Source: Alphaproteobacteria bacterium (GTDB lineage Bacteria > Pseudomonadota > Alphaproteobacteria > Caulobacterales > Aquidulcibacteraceae). Taken from it: a stretch of DNA of 43,191 nucleotides. Location of the stretch: contig JAIYAO010000111.1 in assembly GCA_027488965.1 (NCBI GenBank), forward strand, positions 1-43,191, in the 5' to 3' direction. Position numbers and translations under genes: made by a program. A model generated the notes under the pieces. It searched no databases. It worked only from the letters and a program-made list of their open reading frames with translations, and was not told the DNA's origin. Below, one piece after another: positions 8,253 to 16,330 of this stretch. Positions within the stretch are counted from its first letter, which is position 1. Each line of letters opens with the position of its first letter.

Positions 8253-9269
8253 TCAGGCCAGCGTCGCGGCCTTGCGGAAGACGGTGGGCAGCCCGGCGCG
8301 CGGCAGGTCCGCAATCGGCGTCCAGTCGCCGTCGGCGGCGCCTTCGCCCACCCAGACCTCGAGCATCAGGGCGAAGTGCGTGAACACGTGGCGCACCGCG
8401 CCCTGCACCCGCCACGCGGCGCGGGCCGGCGCGTGCGCCTGCGCTTCCTCCGCCGTCCAGGGCGTCTCGCGCCACGGCGTCGTCGGCAGCGCCGCCATGC
8501 CGCCGAGGAGGCCGCTGTCGGGCCGCCGCACGAGCAGCACCTTGCCCCCATGTTCCAGCCGGAAGGCCACGCCGTGGCGTTCGGGACGGACGGGCTTGGC
8601 GCGTTTGCGCGGAAATGTCTCGGGCGCGCCGCCGGCCAAGGCGCGGCAGGCGAAGGCGAGCGGGCAGTCCCCGCAGCGCGGCTTGCGCGGCGTGCAGACC
8701 GTGGCGCCCAGGTCCATCAGCGCCTGCGCCCAGTCCCCCGGTCGCTCATCGGCCACGAGCCCGCCCGCAAGCCGCGCCAGCTCGGCCTTGGCGTCGGGCA
8801 GGGGCGCCTCCACGGCGAAGAGCCGGGCCATGACCCGCTCCACGTTGCCGTCGACCACATTGGTCGGCAGGCCGAAGGCGATGGCGGCCACCGCCGCGGC
8901 CGTGTAGGGCCCGACGCCGGGCAAGGCACGCCAGCCGGCCTCGTCTGCGGGCAGGATCGCCATGGCGGCAAGCTGTTGCGCCGCCGCGTGGAGATTGCGC
9001 GCGCGGCTGTAATAGCCGAGGCCGGCCCAGGCCCGCAGCACGTCCTCGCGCGGGGCGGCGGCCAGGTCAGCCACTGTGGGCCAGGCCTTGAGGAACGCCG
9101 CGAAGTACGGCCCGACCGCGGCCACCGTGGTCTGCTGCAGCATGATCTCCGACAGCCAGACCGCGTAGGGGTCGGCCCGGGCCCCCGGCGGCGCGCGCCA
9201 GGGCAGCGCCCGGGCATGCCGGTCGTACCAGTCCAGAAGGGCTCCCCTGATCGCTCCCTTGTTGCTCAT
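8253..9269 (-). CDS. mutY: A/G-specific adenine DNA glycosylase
   Basis: A 338-residue base-excision enzyme that removes adenine mispaired with 8-oxoguanine. The HhH-GPD core is present: EIMLQQTTV with catalytic Glu41, then LPGVGPYTAAAV, and Asp140 in TNVVDGNVERV. The 4Fe-4S cluster ligands follow as C-x6-C-x2-C-x5-C (CTPRKPRCGDCPLAFAC). The C-terminal part is the Nudix-like 8-oxoG recognition domain. I chose the ATG at 9269, where MSNKGAIRGALLDWY resembles other MutY starts; a frame extending to 9323 lacks support. No strong ribosome-binding site is seen. The gene diverges from dciA. Confidence 0.95.
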   Translation of the reverse strand: MSNKGAIRGALLDWYDRHARALPWRAPPGARADPYAVWLSEIMLQQTTVAAVGPYFAAFLKAWPTVADLAAAPREDVLRAWAGLGYYSRARNLHAAAQQLAAMAILPADEAGWRALPGVGPYTAAAVAAIAFGLPTNVVDGNVERVMARLFAVEAPLPDAKAELARLAGGLVADERPGDWAQALMDLGATVCTPRKPRCGDCPLAFACRALAGGAPETFPRKRAKPVRPERHGVAFRLEHGGKVLLVRRPDSGLLGGMAALPTTPWRETPWTAEEAQAHAPARAAWRVQGAVRHVFTHFALMLEVWVGEGAADGDWTPIADLPRAGLPTVFRKAATLA

Positions 9270-9362
9270 GGGTCTATCCACAACAACATCTTGATTCGGG
9301 GTGGGGCGTCGGGCCGGCGGCATTCAATCTCCCTTAACGCCTCTGCGATTCTCTGGAGGGCC

Positions 9363-9920
9363 ATGTTGCCCAAACGCCCGCCCCTTCCCAGACCGGACGC
9401 CTTGCTCGATCCCCGTCTCGAGGAAGCCGCCGCGCGGGCGCTGGAAACCCGTCGCGGCAAGGCCGCCCGCCGGGGCGGGCCGCCGCAGGCCGGCGTCATC
9501 GCCTCCCGCGTGGTGCGCCCGCTGGGCAAGCCCACCCCCGGCAAATCCATCGAGGCGCTCCGGCGCCAGTGGCGCGACATCGTGGGCGAAAAGATCGCCC
9601 TGATGACCGAGCCTGAAAAACTCTCCGGCGCCGGCGGCGCGCGGGTGCTGACCGTGAAGGTCGCCGGCCCCGCCGCGCCGTTCATCCAGCACCAGATTCC
9701 CCTTCTTCTCGAGCGCTGCAATCTGGCCGGCGCCGACATTTCCGGCGTGACCCTCAAGCAGGGCGTGATCGCCCGGCCCAAGGGCAACGTGCGCCCCCTC
9801 TCGGCGCCGCTGTCGGCGGACGAGGAGCGGCTGCTGGCCGGCGCGCTGCAGGGTGCGCCCAGCCCGCGCCTGCGCGCGGCGCTGCTGAAGCTCGGCCGCA
9901 GCATGGGGCAGCGCCCGTAA
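9363..9920 (+). CDS. dciA: DciA-like protein (DUF721), replicative helicase loader
   Basis: A 185-residue protein whose middle, about residues 60-140, has the DUF721 pattern: LRRQWRDIVGEKIALMTEP, then LTVKVAGPAAPFIQHQIPLLLERCN. DciA is the ancestral loader of the DnaB helicase in bacteria lacking DnaC. The N-terminal 55 residues are basic and Pro-rich and look disordered. The ATG at 9363 is preceded by GGAGGG at good distance. The next two genes on the same strand are a DsbA-like lipoprotein gene and smc, an order I recall as common in alphaproteobacteria. The family call is firm; the loader role is taken from other species. Confidence 0.85.
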   Translation: MLPKRPPLPRPDALLDPRLEEAAARALETRRGKAARRGGPPQAGVIASRVVRPLGKPTPGKSIEALRRQWRDIVGEKIALMTEPEKLSGAGGARVLTVKVAGPAAPFIQHQIPLLLERCNLAGADISGVTLKQGVIARPKGNVRPLSAPLSADEERLLAGALQGAPSPRLRAALLKLGRSMGQRP

Positions 9921-10027
9921 GGCCGCGCCCGAGGCTGTTCTGGGGCGTCGCCTTCCGGTTCGGCGCCGGGCGCGCTAAGAGGGCGTCTCACGTGTCCAGG
10001 ATCAAGTCCCCGAGGGAGCGCCCGACC

Positions 10028-10666
10028 ATGCCGGCCGATCGTCGCCAATTCATCGTCACGTCCGCCGCCGCGGCGCTGCTCGCCGCCTGCGGATCGAGCG
10101 CCAGCGGGCCGGCCGTCGCCAGCGGCGACATCGTCCTCGGCAAGGCCGACGCGCCGGTGACGGTGATCGAGTACGCCTCCACCATGTGCCCGCACTGCGC
10201 GGAATTCCACGAAGAGATCTTCCCGCAGATCAAGGCCAACTACGTCGACACCGGCAAGGCCAGGTACGTGTTCCGCGAGTTCGCCACCGAACCGCGCGAA
10301 TTCGCCTACGCCGGCTTCATGATGGCCCGCTGCGTGGGCACGACCCCTGAAAAGTACCACGACATGCTGGGCGTCCTGTTCCAGCAGCAGCGCGCCATCT
10401 TCGAGGCCGCCCGCGCCGGCCAGGGCCGCGAGAAGCTGCTGGAGATCGCCCGCGCGGCGGGCATGTCGGAAGAACAGTTCGGCGCCTGCGTCACCGATCC
10501 CGAAGGCATCGAGCGCATCCGCAAGGTCGAGCAGGCCGGCATGGACGAGTTCAAGTTGCAGGGCACGCCGACGATCATCATCGACGGCCAGGTCATCCCC
10601 AACACCATCGAGGCGCCTTACAGCTACGCATCGCTGTCGGCGCTGATCGACGCGCGGCTGAAGTAG
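10028..10666 (+). CDS. DsbA-like thioredoxin-fold lipoprotein
   Basis: A 212-residue exported oxidoreductase. It begins MPADRRQFIVTSAAAALLAAC: a twin-arginine-like RRQF followed by a hydrophobic stretch and a lipobox LAAC with lipidated Cys21. It is therefore probably a Tat-exported lipoprotein in the periplasm. The thioredoxin active site is CPHC at 54-57, and the cis-proline is in LQGTPTIIIDG near the C-terminus, as in DsbA/DsbG-type proteins. It probably oxidises or isomerises disulfides in secreted proteins. The ATG at 10028 was chosen over a frame from 9992 because GAGGGAG precedes it and the signal peptide then has normal length. Confidence 0.92.
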   Translation: MPADRRQFIVTSAAAALLAACGSSASGPAVASGDIVLGKADAPVTVIEYASTMCPHCAEFHEEIFPQIKANYVDTGKARYVFREFATEPREFAYAGFMMARCVGTTPEKYHDMLGVLFQQQRAIFEAARAGQGREKLLEIARAAGMSEEQFGACVTDPEGIERIRKVEQAGMDEFKLQGTPTIIIDGQVIPNTIEAPYSYASLSALIDARLK

Positions 10667-10684
10667 GCGGACGCGGGCGCGCCG

Positions 10685-13600
10685 TTGCATATCACCGAAC
10701 TGCGCCTCTCGGGCTTCAAGTCGTTCGTCGATCCCGTGCGTCTGGTGATCGATGCGGGGCTCACCGGCGTCGTCGGTCCGAACGGATGCGGCAAGTCCAA
10801 CCTGCTTGAAGCCGTGCGCTGGGCCATGGGCGCCACAAGCGCAAAGGCCATGCGCGCCGGCGACATGGACGACGTGATCTTCGCCGGTGCGAGCCAGCGG
10901 CCGCCGCGCGAGCATGCCGAAGTGGTGCTGGTGATCGACGCCGCCGGCGCCAAGCCCCCGCCCGGCGTGCCCGCCGCCGACGTGCTGGAGATCTCGCGCA
11001 AGATCAAGCGCGACGCCGGCTCCACCTACCGCATCAACGGCCGCGAAGTGCGCGCCAAGGACGTGCAGCTGCTGTTCGCCGATGCGTCCACCGGCGCCAA
11101 TTCGCCCGCGCTCGTCCGCCAGGGCCAGATCAGCGAACTGATCGCCGCCAAGCCCGAAAACCGCCGCCGCGTGCTGGAGGAAGCCGCCGGCATCGCGGGC
11201 CTGCATGCGCGCCGCCACGAGGCCGATCTCAAGCTGGCCGCCGCCGCCAACAATCTTGCACGCCTCGATGAGGTCGCCGCCGAGATCGACGCACAACGGC
11301 AGGGCCTCAAGCGCCAGGCGCGTCTGGCGGAGCGCTATCGCGGCCTGGCCGAAGAGATGCGGCGCACCGAAGCGCTTGTCCTGCACCGCCGCTGGCGGGA
11401 CGCGGGCGAGGCGGTGATGGAGGCGGAGACGGCGTTCCGCGCGGTGGAGCGCGCCGTGGCTGAAGCGGCGGAAGCCGCCTCCGTCGCGCGCCGCGCGGTC
11501 GACGCCGCGCACGCGCTGTCGCCGCCGCTCCGCGAGGAGGAGCTGGTGGCCGCGGCCGTGCTGCGCAAGCTGGAAGGCGAACGCGTCAACGTCGAGCGCG
11601 ACGTGCGCGACGCCGAGGCCACCGTGGCGCGCGCCGCCGACGCCCTCGCCCGGCTCGACGCGGACGCCGCGCGCGAAGCGCAGATGCAGCAGGACGCGGG
11701 CGCAGCGCTCGCCCGCCTCGACGCCGAAGCGCTGGAGCTTGCGGGAGGCGACGGCGCAGGCGCCATCGACGCCGCAGAGGCGCGCGCCGCCGAGACGGAA
11801 ACCGCACGTCTGGCGGCGGACGCAGCCCTCGACGCCCTCACCGCCGCCGCCGCGAAGATCGGCGTGGAGCGCGCCACGCTGGAGGCCAACGCCCGCGAAG
11901 CCCGCGCGCGCCTCGCCCGCGCCGAAGCGCGTCTGGCAGACCTTGCGCGTGACGAAGCCGCCGCCGCCGGACCTGCCGATCTCGAGGCCCGCCTCGCCGC
12001 CGCCGAAACCGCCCTGTCGGACGCCATCGCCGCCGCAGAGCGCGCCGCCGGCGCGGTGGACGCCGCAGAGCGGGCAGCCAAGGACGCCGACGCTGCGTGG
12101 CAGAAGGCCGAGACCGGCTTCCGCACCGCCGACGCCGCGCGCAGCGAACGCGCCGCCGAGGTGCGCGCACTGGAAAAGCTCGCCGCGGACTCCGCAGGCG
12201 GCGCCTTCGCGCCCGTGCTGGCGGAGATCGACGCCGAGCCCGGCTTCGAACGCGCGGTGGCGGCAGCGCTGGGCGACGACATCGAGGCGTCGCTCGACGA
12301 GAACGCGCCGCTGCGCTGGGCCGGGGCCACGGTGCGCACGGTGGTGTGGCCGAAGGGCGTGGCCCCGCTGGCGCCGCACGTGACCGCGCCGGAGGCGCTC
12401 TCCGCGCGATTGTCGCTGTGCGGCCTTGTGGAGCGCGCGGATGGGCCCCGCCTGTTGTCGACGCTTTCAGCCGGCGCACGGCTTGTGTCGCGCGAGGGCG
12501 ATCTCTGGCGCTGGGACGGCTTCGTGCGCAGCGCAGATGCGCCCTCTCCCGCCGCGGTGCGTCTCGAACACCGCAACCGTCTGACCGCCGCGCGCGCGGA
12601 GCTGGCCACGGCCGCCGCAAAGGCGGAGACGGCGCAGGCGACCGCCACAAGAGCGCGCGCCGCGCGCGCCGACGCCGAGACCGCAGCCCGCACCGCCCGG
12701 GTCGCCGCGCCGACCGCAGCGGCGTTGGTGCTGCGCGCCACGGGCGCGCGCGACGCGTTACTGGCCGAGGCGCGGCGTCTGGCGGAGCGGCGCGAGGCGA
12801 TCGCGCGCCAGCGGGTGGCGCTGGAGACCGAGAAGACGGAAGCAGCAGCGGCCTGCGACGGCGCCGAGACGGCCCGCGGCGCAGCACAAGCGGTGGATGA
12901 GGCAGCGCTTGCGCGCGCGCGCGAAACCGCAGGCCACGCGCGCGCCGCCGCCGCCGAAGCGAAAGCCGCGCTGTCGTTGCTCGCGCGGGCGGAAGCGGCG
13001 CGTCAGCAACGGCGCACGGCGATCGCCACGGAGCAGGCGGACTGGCGCGCACGCCGCGACGGCGCAACGGCCCGTCTGGACGCCATCGCGTCTGCCCGCG
13101 TGCGTGAAGCGAAAGCGCTGGCGGCGGCGAAAGATGCGCCCGCGGCGGCGGCGCTGCGGCTGGCCGCCGTGCAGGACCAGTTCGCGCTGGCGGAGCGGCG
13201 GCGTGCTGCAGCGGCCGATGCGCTCGCGGCGGCCGAGCGCCAGGCGCGCGACGCCGAGATCGCCGCGCGCACGACCGAACAGGCGCACGCCACACAGCGC
13301 GAGGCCCGTGCGGGCGCCGAGGCGCGTACGACAAGCGCGCGCGAACGGCTCCACGCCATCGAAGCGGCGGCGCAAGACCAGATCGGATGCGCCGCCCCCG
13401 ACCTTGCCGCGAAGGCCGGCGCGCTCATGGAGCAGGCGCTGGCGCGCGGGCCGCTGGCCGACATCGAGCGCAAGCTTGAGCGGCTGCGCAGCGAGCGCGA
13501 TCAGGCAGGGCCGGTGAACCTGCGCGCGGAGGAAGAACTTGCGGAAGTGGAGGCGCGGTTGGCCTCCATGGAGAAGGAGCGCGCCGATGTGGACGGCGCC

Positions 13601-14128
13601 ATTCTCAAGCTGAAGCAGGCGATCGGGCGGCTGAACGCGGAAGGCCGGCAGCGGCTGATGGCGGCGTTCGAGATCGTCAACGGCCACTTCGCGCAACTGT
13701 TCGCCACGCTGTTCGAGGGCGGTCAGGCGGAGCTGCGGCTGACGGAATCGGACGATCCGCTGGCGGCGGGTCTTGAGATATTCGCGTGCCCGCCGGGCAA
13801 GAGGCTGTCGACGCTGTCGCTGATGAGCGGCGGCGAGCAGGCGCTGACGGCGACGGCGCTGATCTTCGCGGTGTTCCTCGCCAATCCCGCCCCCATCTGC
13901 GTGCTCGACGAGGTGGATGCGCCGCTCGACGACGCCAACGTGGACCGCTTCTGCCGCATGCTCGACGAGATGCGCCGCCTTACGGACACGCGCTTCCTCA
14001 CCATCACGCACAATCCCGTCACCATGTCGCGGATGGACCGGCTGTTCGGCGTGACGATGGCGGAACGCGGCGTCAGCCAGATCGTGGCGGTGGACCTGCA
14101 GCGCGCGACGGAGCTTGCGGCGGAGTAG
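10685..14128 (+). CDS. smc: Chromosome segregation SMC ATPase
   Basis: A 1147-residue SMC protein. The N-terminal head has ITELRLSGFKSF and Walker A GPNGCGKSN at about 31-39. Two very long Ala-rich coiled coils flank a hinge at roughly residues 500-640. The C-terminal head has the ABC signature LSLMSGGEQAL, Walker B with ICVLDEVDAPLDD, and the late ITHNPVTMSRMDRLFGVTM. SMC with ScpA and ScpB compacts and segregates the chromosome; scpAB are not in the window. The start is TTG at 10685, 18 bases behind the previous gene, which gives the standard family N-terminus. The coiled-coil composition explains the long spurious frames on the other strand. Confidence 0.97.
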   Translation: MHITELRLSGFKSFVDPVRLVIDAGLTGVVGPNGCGKSNLLEAVRWAMGATSAKAMRAGDMDDVIFAGASQRPPREHAEVVLVIDAAGAKPPPGVPAADVLEISRKIKRDAGSTYRINGREVRAKDVQLLFADASTGANSPALVRQGQISELIAAKPENRRRVLEEAAGIAGLHARRHEADLKLAAAANNLARLDEVAAEIDAQRQGLKRQARLAERYRGLAEEMRRTEALVLHRRWRDAGEAVMEAETAFRAVERAVAEAAEAASVARRAVDAAHALSPPLREEELVAAAVLRKLEGERVNVERDVRDAEATVARAADALARLDADAAREAQMQQDAGAALARLDAEALELAGGDGAGAIDAAEARAAETETARLAADAALDALTAAAAKIGVERATLEANAREARARLARAEARLADLARDEAAAAGPADLEARLAAAETALSDAIAAAERAAGAVDAAERAAKDADAAWQKAETGFRTADAARSERAAEVRALEKLAADSAGGAFAPVLAEIDAEPGFERAVAAALGDDIEASLDENAPLRWAGATVRTVVWPKGVAPLAPHVTAPEALSARLSLCGLVERADGPRLLSTLSAGARLVSREGDLWRWDGFVRSADAPSPAAVRLEHRNRLTAARAELATAAAKAETAQATATRARAARADAETAARTARVAAPTAAALVLRATGARDALLAEARRLAERREAIARQRVALETEKTEAAAACDGAETARGAAQAVDEAALARARETAGHARAAAAEAKAALSLLARAEAARQQRRTAIATEQADWRARRDGATARLDAIASARVREAKALAAAKDAPAAAALRLAAVQDQFALAERRRAAAADALAAAERQARDAEIAARTTEQAHATQREARAGAEARTTSARERLHAIEAAAQDQIGCAAPDLAAKAGALMEQALARGPLADIERKLERLRSERDQAGPVNLRAEEELAEVEARLASMEKERADVDGAILKLKQAIGRLNAEGRQRLMAAFEIVNGHFAQLFATLFEGGQAELRLTESDDPLAAGLEIFACPPGKRLSTLSLMSGGEQALTATALIFAVFLANPAPICVLDEVDAPLDDANVDRFCRMLDEMRRLTDTRFLTITHNPVTMSRMDRLFGVTMAERGVSQIVAVDLQRATELAAE

Positions 14129-14150
14129 TGTTGAGCAGACCTGCCACAAC

Positions 14151-14244
14151 AGGACCACCGGCGCCCTCGCCGGCGTACGGTGGGTCAAGCACGCGCCGCC
14201 GGCGCAAGGCTGAACACTGCGCCGGCGAGGGCGCCGGCGGTCCT
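14151..14244. terminator. Long inverted repeat between convergent smc and thiolase
   Basis: Two 25-base arms (14151-14175 and 14220-14244) are complementary with one mismatch and enclose 44 bases. The left arm begins AGGACCACCGGCGCCC. The element lies between the ends of smc (+) and the thiolase gene (-), so it may act as a two-way transcription stop or protective hairpin. There is no T-run, so it is not a textbook intrinsic terminator. It could instead be one copy of a dispersed palindrome family. Confidence 0.6.
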
Positions 14245-14261
14245 CATCGCCTGGCGCCGTG

Positions 14262-15443
14262 TCACATCAACTCCAGCGCCACCGCCGTCGCTTCGCCGCC
14301 GCCGATGCACAGGCTCGCCATGCCGCGCTTTGCGCCGCGCACCTCCAGCGCCGCCATGAGCGTGGCCATGATGCGCGCGCCGCTGGCGCCGATGGGGTGG
14401 CCCAGCGCACACGCGCCGCCGTTGACGTTGAGGACGTCGTGCGAGATCCCGAGGTCCTTCATGGCGATCATCGGCACCACGGCGAACGCCTCGTTGATCT
14501 CGTAGAGGTCGACGTCGCCCACGCCCCAGCCCGCCTTGTCGAGCGCCTTCCGCATGGCGTGGACCGGGGCGGTGGTGAAGTAGGCCGGCGCGTGCGCGTG
14601 CGCCGCGGCGGCGACGATCTTCGCGATCGGCTTGAGGCCGCGCTTCTCCGCTTGCGACAGGCGCATGAGCACGAGTGCGGCGGCGCCATCGGAAATCGCG
14701 GACGCATTCGCCGCCGTCACCGTGCCGTCCCTGGTGAACGCGGGCTTCAGCGTGGGGATCTTTTCGGGCTTCGCCTTGCGCGGCAGTTCGTCGATATCCA
14801 GCTCAGTCTCGCCGTCCCGCCCCCTGATCGTCACCGGCGTGATTTCGCGCCTGAAGGCACCGCTGGCGGTGGCCTTCTGCGCGCGCGCGAGCGTCTCGAT
14901 GGCGTAGGCGTCCTGCGCCTCGCGGGTGAACTGGTATTCCTGCGCGATCATGTCGGCATAGACGCCCATGGGCTTGCCTTCGTAGGCGTCCTCCAGGCCA
15001 TCGAGCGCCATGTGATCGAACAGCTTGTCGTGGCCGTATTTCTGGCCGGTGCGATGCTTCGTCATCAGGAACGGCGCGTTGGACATGCTCTCCATGCCGC
15101 CGGCGATCACCACGTTCACGTCGCCCGAGATCAGCGCGGCGCGGCCCATGATCGCGGCCTGCATGCCGGAGCCGCACATCTTGTTGAGCGTGGTGGCCTC
15201 CACCGAATTCGGCAGGCCGGCCTTGCGCCCCGCCTGCCGCGCCGGCGCCTGCCCCTGCCCCGCGGGCAGCACGTTGCCCATGACGATCCAGTCCACGTCG
15301 TCGCCGTTGACCTTCGCATCCGCGAGCGCGGCCTTCACCGCCACCGCACCGAGCTCATTGGCCGAAAATCCGCCGAGATCGCCCATCAGCCCGCCCATGG
15401 GCGTGCGCGCGAAACCGACGATGACGACAGGGTCTTTTTCCAT
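14262..15443 (-). CDS. Acetyl-CoA acetyltransferase (thiolase)
   Basis: A 393-residue thiolase. It carries the acyl-enzyme cysteine Cys90 in TLNKMCGSGMQA, the NEAFAVVPM loop, the catalytic histidine in GGACALGHPIGASGAR and the second cysteine in LCIGGGEATA. It condenses two acetyl-CoA to acetoacetyl-CoA or runs in reverse. With a PhaZ depolymerase 900 bases away, a role in polyhydroxybutyrate or ketone-body metabolism is likely, though biosynthetic and degradative thiolases cannot be told apart here. The ATG at 15443 has GAGGAG at ideal distance; the longer frame to 15500 runs into the palindrome at 15474 and was rejected. Confidence 0.95.
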   Translation of the reverse strand: MEKDPVVIVGFARTPMGGLMGDLGGFSANELGAVAVKAALADAKVNGDDVDWIVMGNVLPAGQGQAPARQAGRKAGLPNSVEATTLNKMCGSGMQAAIMGRAALISGDVNVVIAGGMESMSNAPFLMTKHRTGQKYGHDKLFDHMALDGLEDAYEGKPMGVYADMIAQEYQFTREAQDAYAIETLARAQKATASGAFRREITPVTIRGRDGETELDIDELPRKAKPEKIPTLKPAFTRDGTVTAANASAISDGAAALVLMRLSQAEKRGLKPIAKIVAAAAHAHAPAYFTTAPVHAMRKALDKAGWGVGDVDLYEINEAFAVVPMIAMKDLGISHDVLNVNGGACALGHPIGASGARIMATLMAALEVRGAKRGMASLCIGGGEATAVALELM

Positions 15444-15473
15444 TGTGAGCTCCTCCTCGACGATGACGGATTG

Positions 15474-15501
15474 GGTGACACACACTCCCGTGCGTGTCAC
15501 C
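15474..15501. repeat. GGTGACACAC palindrome, copy 1
   Basis: A 28-base imperfect palindrome with arms GGTGACACACA and TGCGTGTCACC (one mismatch) around a short centre. It lies upstream of the thiolase start and downstream of the alpha/beta hydrolase end. It belongs to the same family as the copies at 16295, 18357 and 18945. Confidence 0.8.
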
Positions 15502-15525
15502 GGCCCGGCGATAGTCGCGCCCCGA

Positions 15526-16287
15526 CTAAGCCACGAAATCCACGATGCGTTCGATGATCGCCGGCGTCTGGCAGATCATGCGGTGACCGAGGCCGTCGGT
15601 GATCAGGAGTTCGGCGCCGGGCCACACGTCCGCGAGCGCCTGCGCGCCGGTGTAGTCGCACGCATCGTCGTCGGCCGAGTGCAGGATGAGCGCCCGCGCC
15701 GTTATCGACGGCGCTGCGCGGCGCAGGTCGAACCAGTCCACGGGGCGGCCGACGTCGGCCTCGTAGGTGGCGAAGATCTGGGCGACCACGTCGCCCGGAA
15801 TGTCGTTGCGCTCGGCGATGCGCTCGATCTGGCCGCGCTGGTGCAGCGCGGCGCCGATCAGCACGATGCGGTCTGCCGCGAGGCCGTGCTCCTCGATGGC
15901 GGTGACGCTGGCGGGACAGCCGAACGAGTGCCCGACCACCGCGTCCACGGGGCCGAACGCGTCCGCGACTCGGGCCACCTTCTCCGCCGCCAGCAGCAAT
16001 GGCGAACGGTCGCCTTCCGAGAACCCGTGCCCCGGCAGGTCGAGCGCCACCACGGCGCGGCCGATCTGCGCGAGCTGGTCGATCAGCGGCGTCCACAGGC
16101 TGTGATCGTCCTCCCAGCCGTGCACCAGCAGCACCGCGGGACCCTCCGCCAGCCGCCAGGCGGCGACGCCGTCGATCATGCGGTGCTCGGCGTCCGCGAA
16201 CGCCGGCGCCGTGCGCGGGCGCGCGCGCCGGCGCGGGTGCGCAAGGGCGTGGATGAACTGGCGGGCGCGGGTCTCTGCGTCGGACAT
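15526..16287 (-). CDS. Alpha/beta hydrolase
   Basis: A 253-residue alpha/beta hydrolase with a complete triad: nucleophile Ser121 in GHSFG, an acid in LILHSADDDACDY, and a histidine in DGLGHRMI near the end. The oxyanion-hole motif LLVHGWEDDHSLW is present. It is soluble with no signal peptide. It sits between thiolase and phaZ on the same strand, so an esterase or lipase-like role in the same metabolic area is possible but unproven. The ATG at 16287 was chosen; a start at 16305 would lie inside the adjoining palindrome. Confidence 0.9.
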   Translation of the reverse strand: MSDAETRARQFIHALAHPRRRARPRTAPAFADAEHRMIDGVAAWRLAEGPAVLLVHGWEDDHSLWTPLIDQLAQIGRAVVALDLPGHGFSEGDRSPLLLAAEKVARVADAFGPVDAVVGHSFGCPASVTAIEEHGLAADRIVLIGAALHQRGQIERIAERNDIPGDVVAQIFATYEADVGRPVDWFDLRRAAPSITARALILHSADDDACDYTGAQALADVWPGAELLITDGLGHRMICQTPAIIERIVDFVA

Positions 16288-16294
16288 TCCCCGA

Positions 16295-16324
16295 CGGTGA
16301 CACACACTTAAGTGTGTGTCACCG
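16295..16324. repeat. GGTGACACAC palindrome, copy 2 (perfect)
   Basis: A perfect 30-base palindrome: arm CGGTGACACACACTT followed by its exact complement. It fills most of the 43-base gap between the alpha/beta hydrolase start and the phaZ end. It can form a 15-base-pair cruciform or RNA hairpin. It is the cleanest member of the family. Confidence 0.9.
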
Positions 16325-16330
16325 AGCTGG

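Noticed and set aside
6858-9362. Long plus-strand frame running into dciA
   Set aside because: It is antisense to the TIR and mutY genes and is Arg-rich and low complexity; dciA has its own strong ribosome-binding site at 9363.
9266-12379. Long open frame on the minus strand opposite dciA, the DsbA-like gene and smc
   Set aside because: It arises from the codon bias of the GC-rich genes on the other strand; the translation has no recognisable domain, and three well-supported genes lie on the plus strand.
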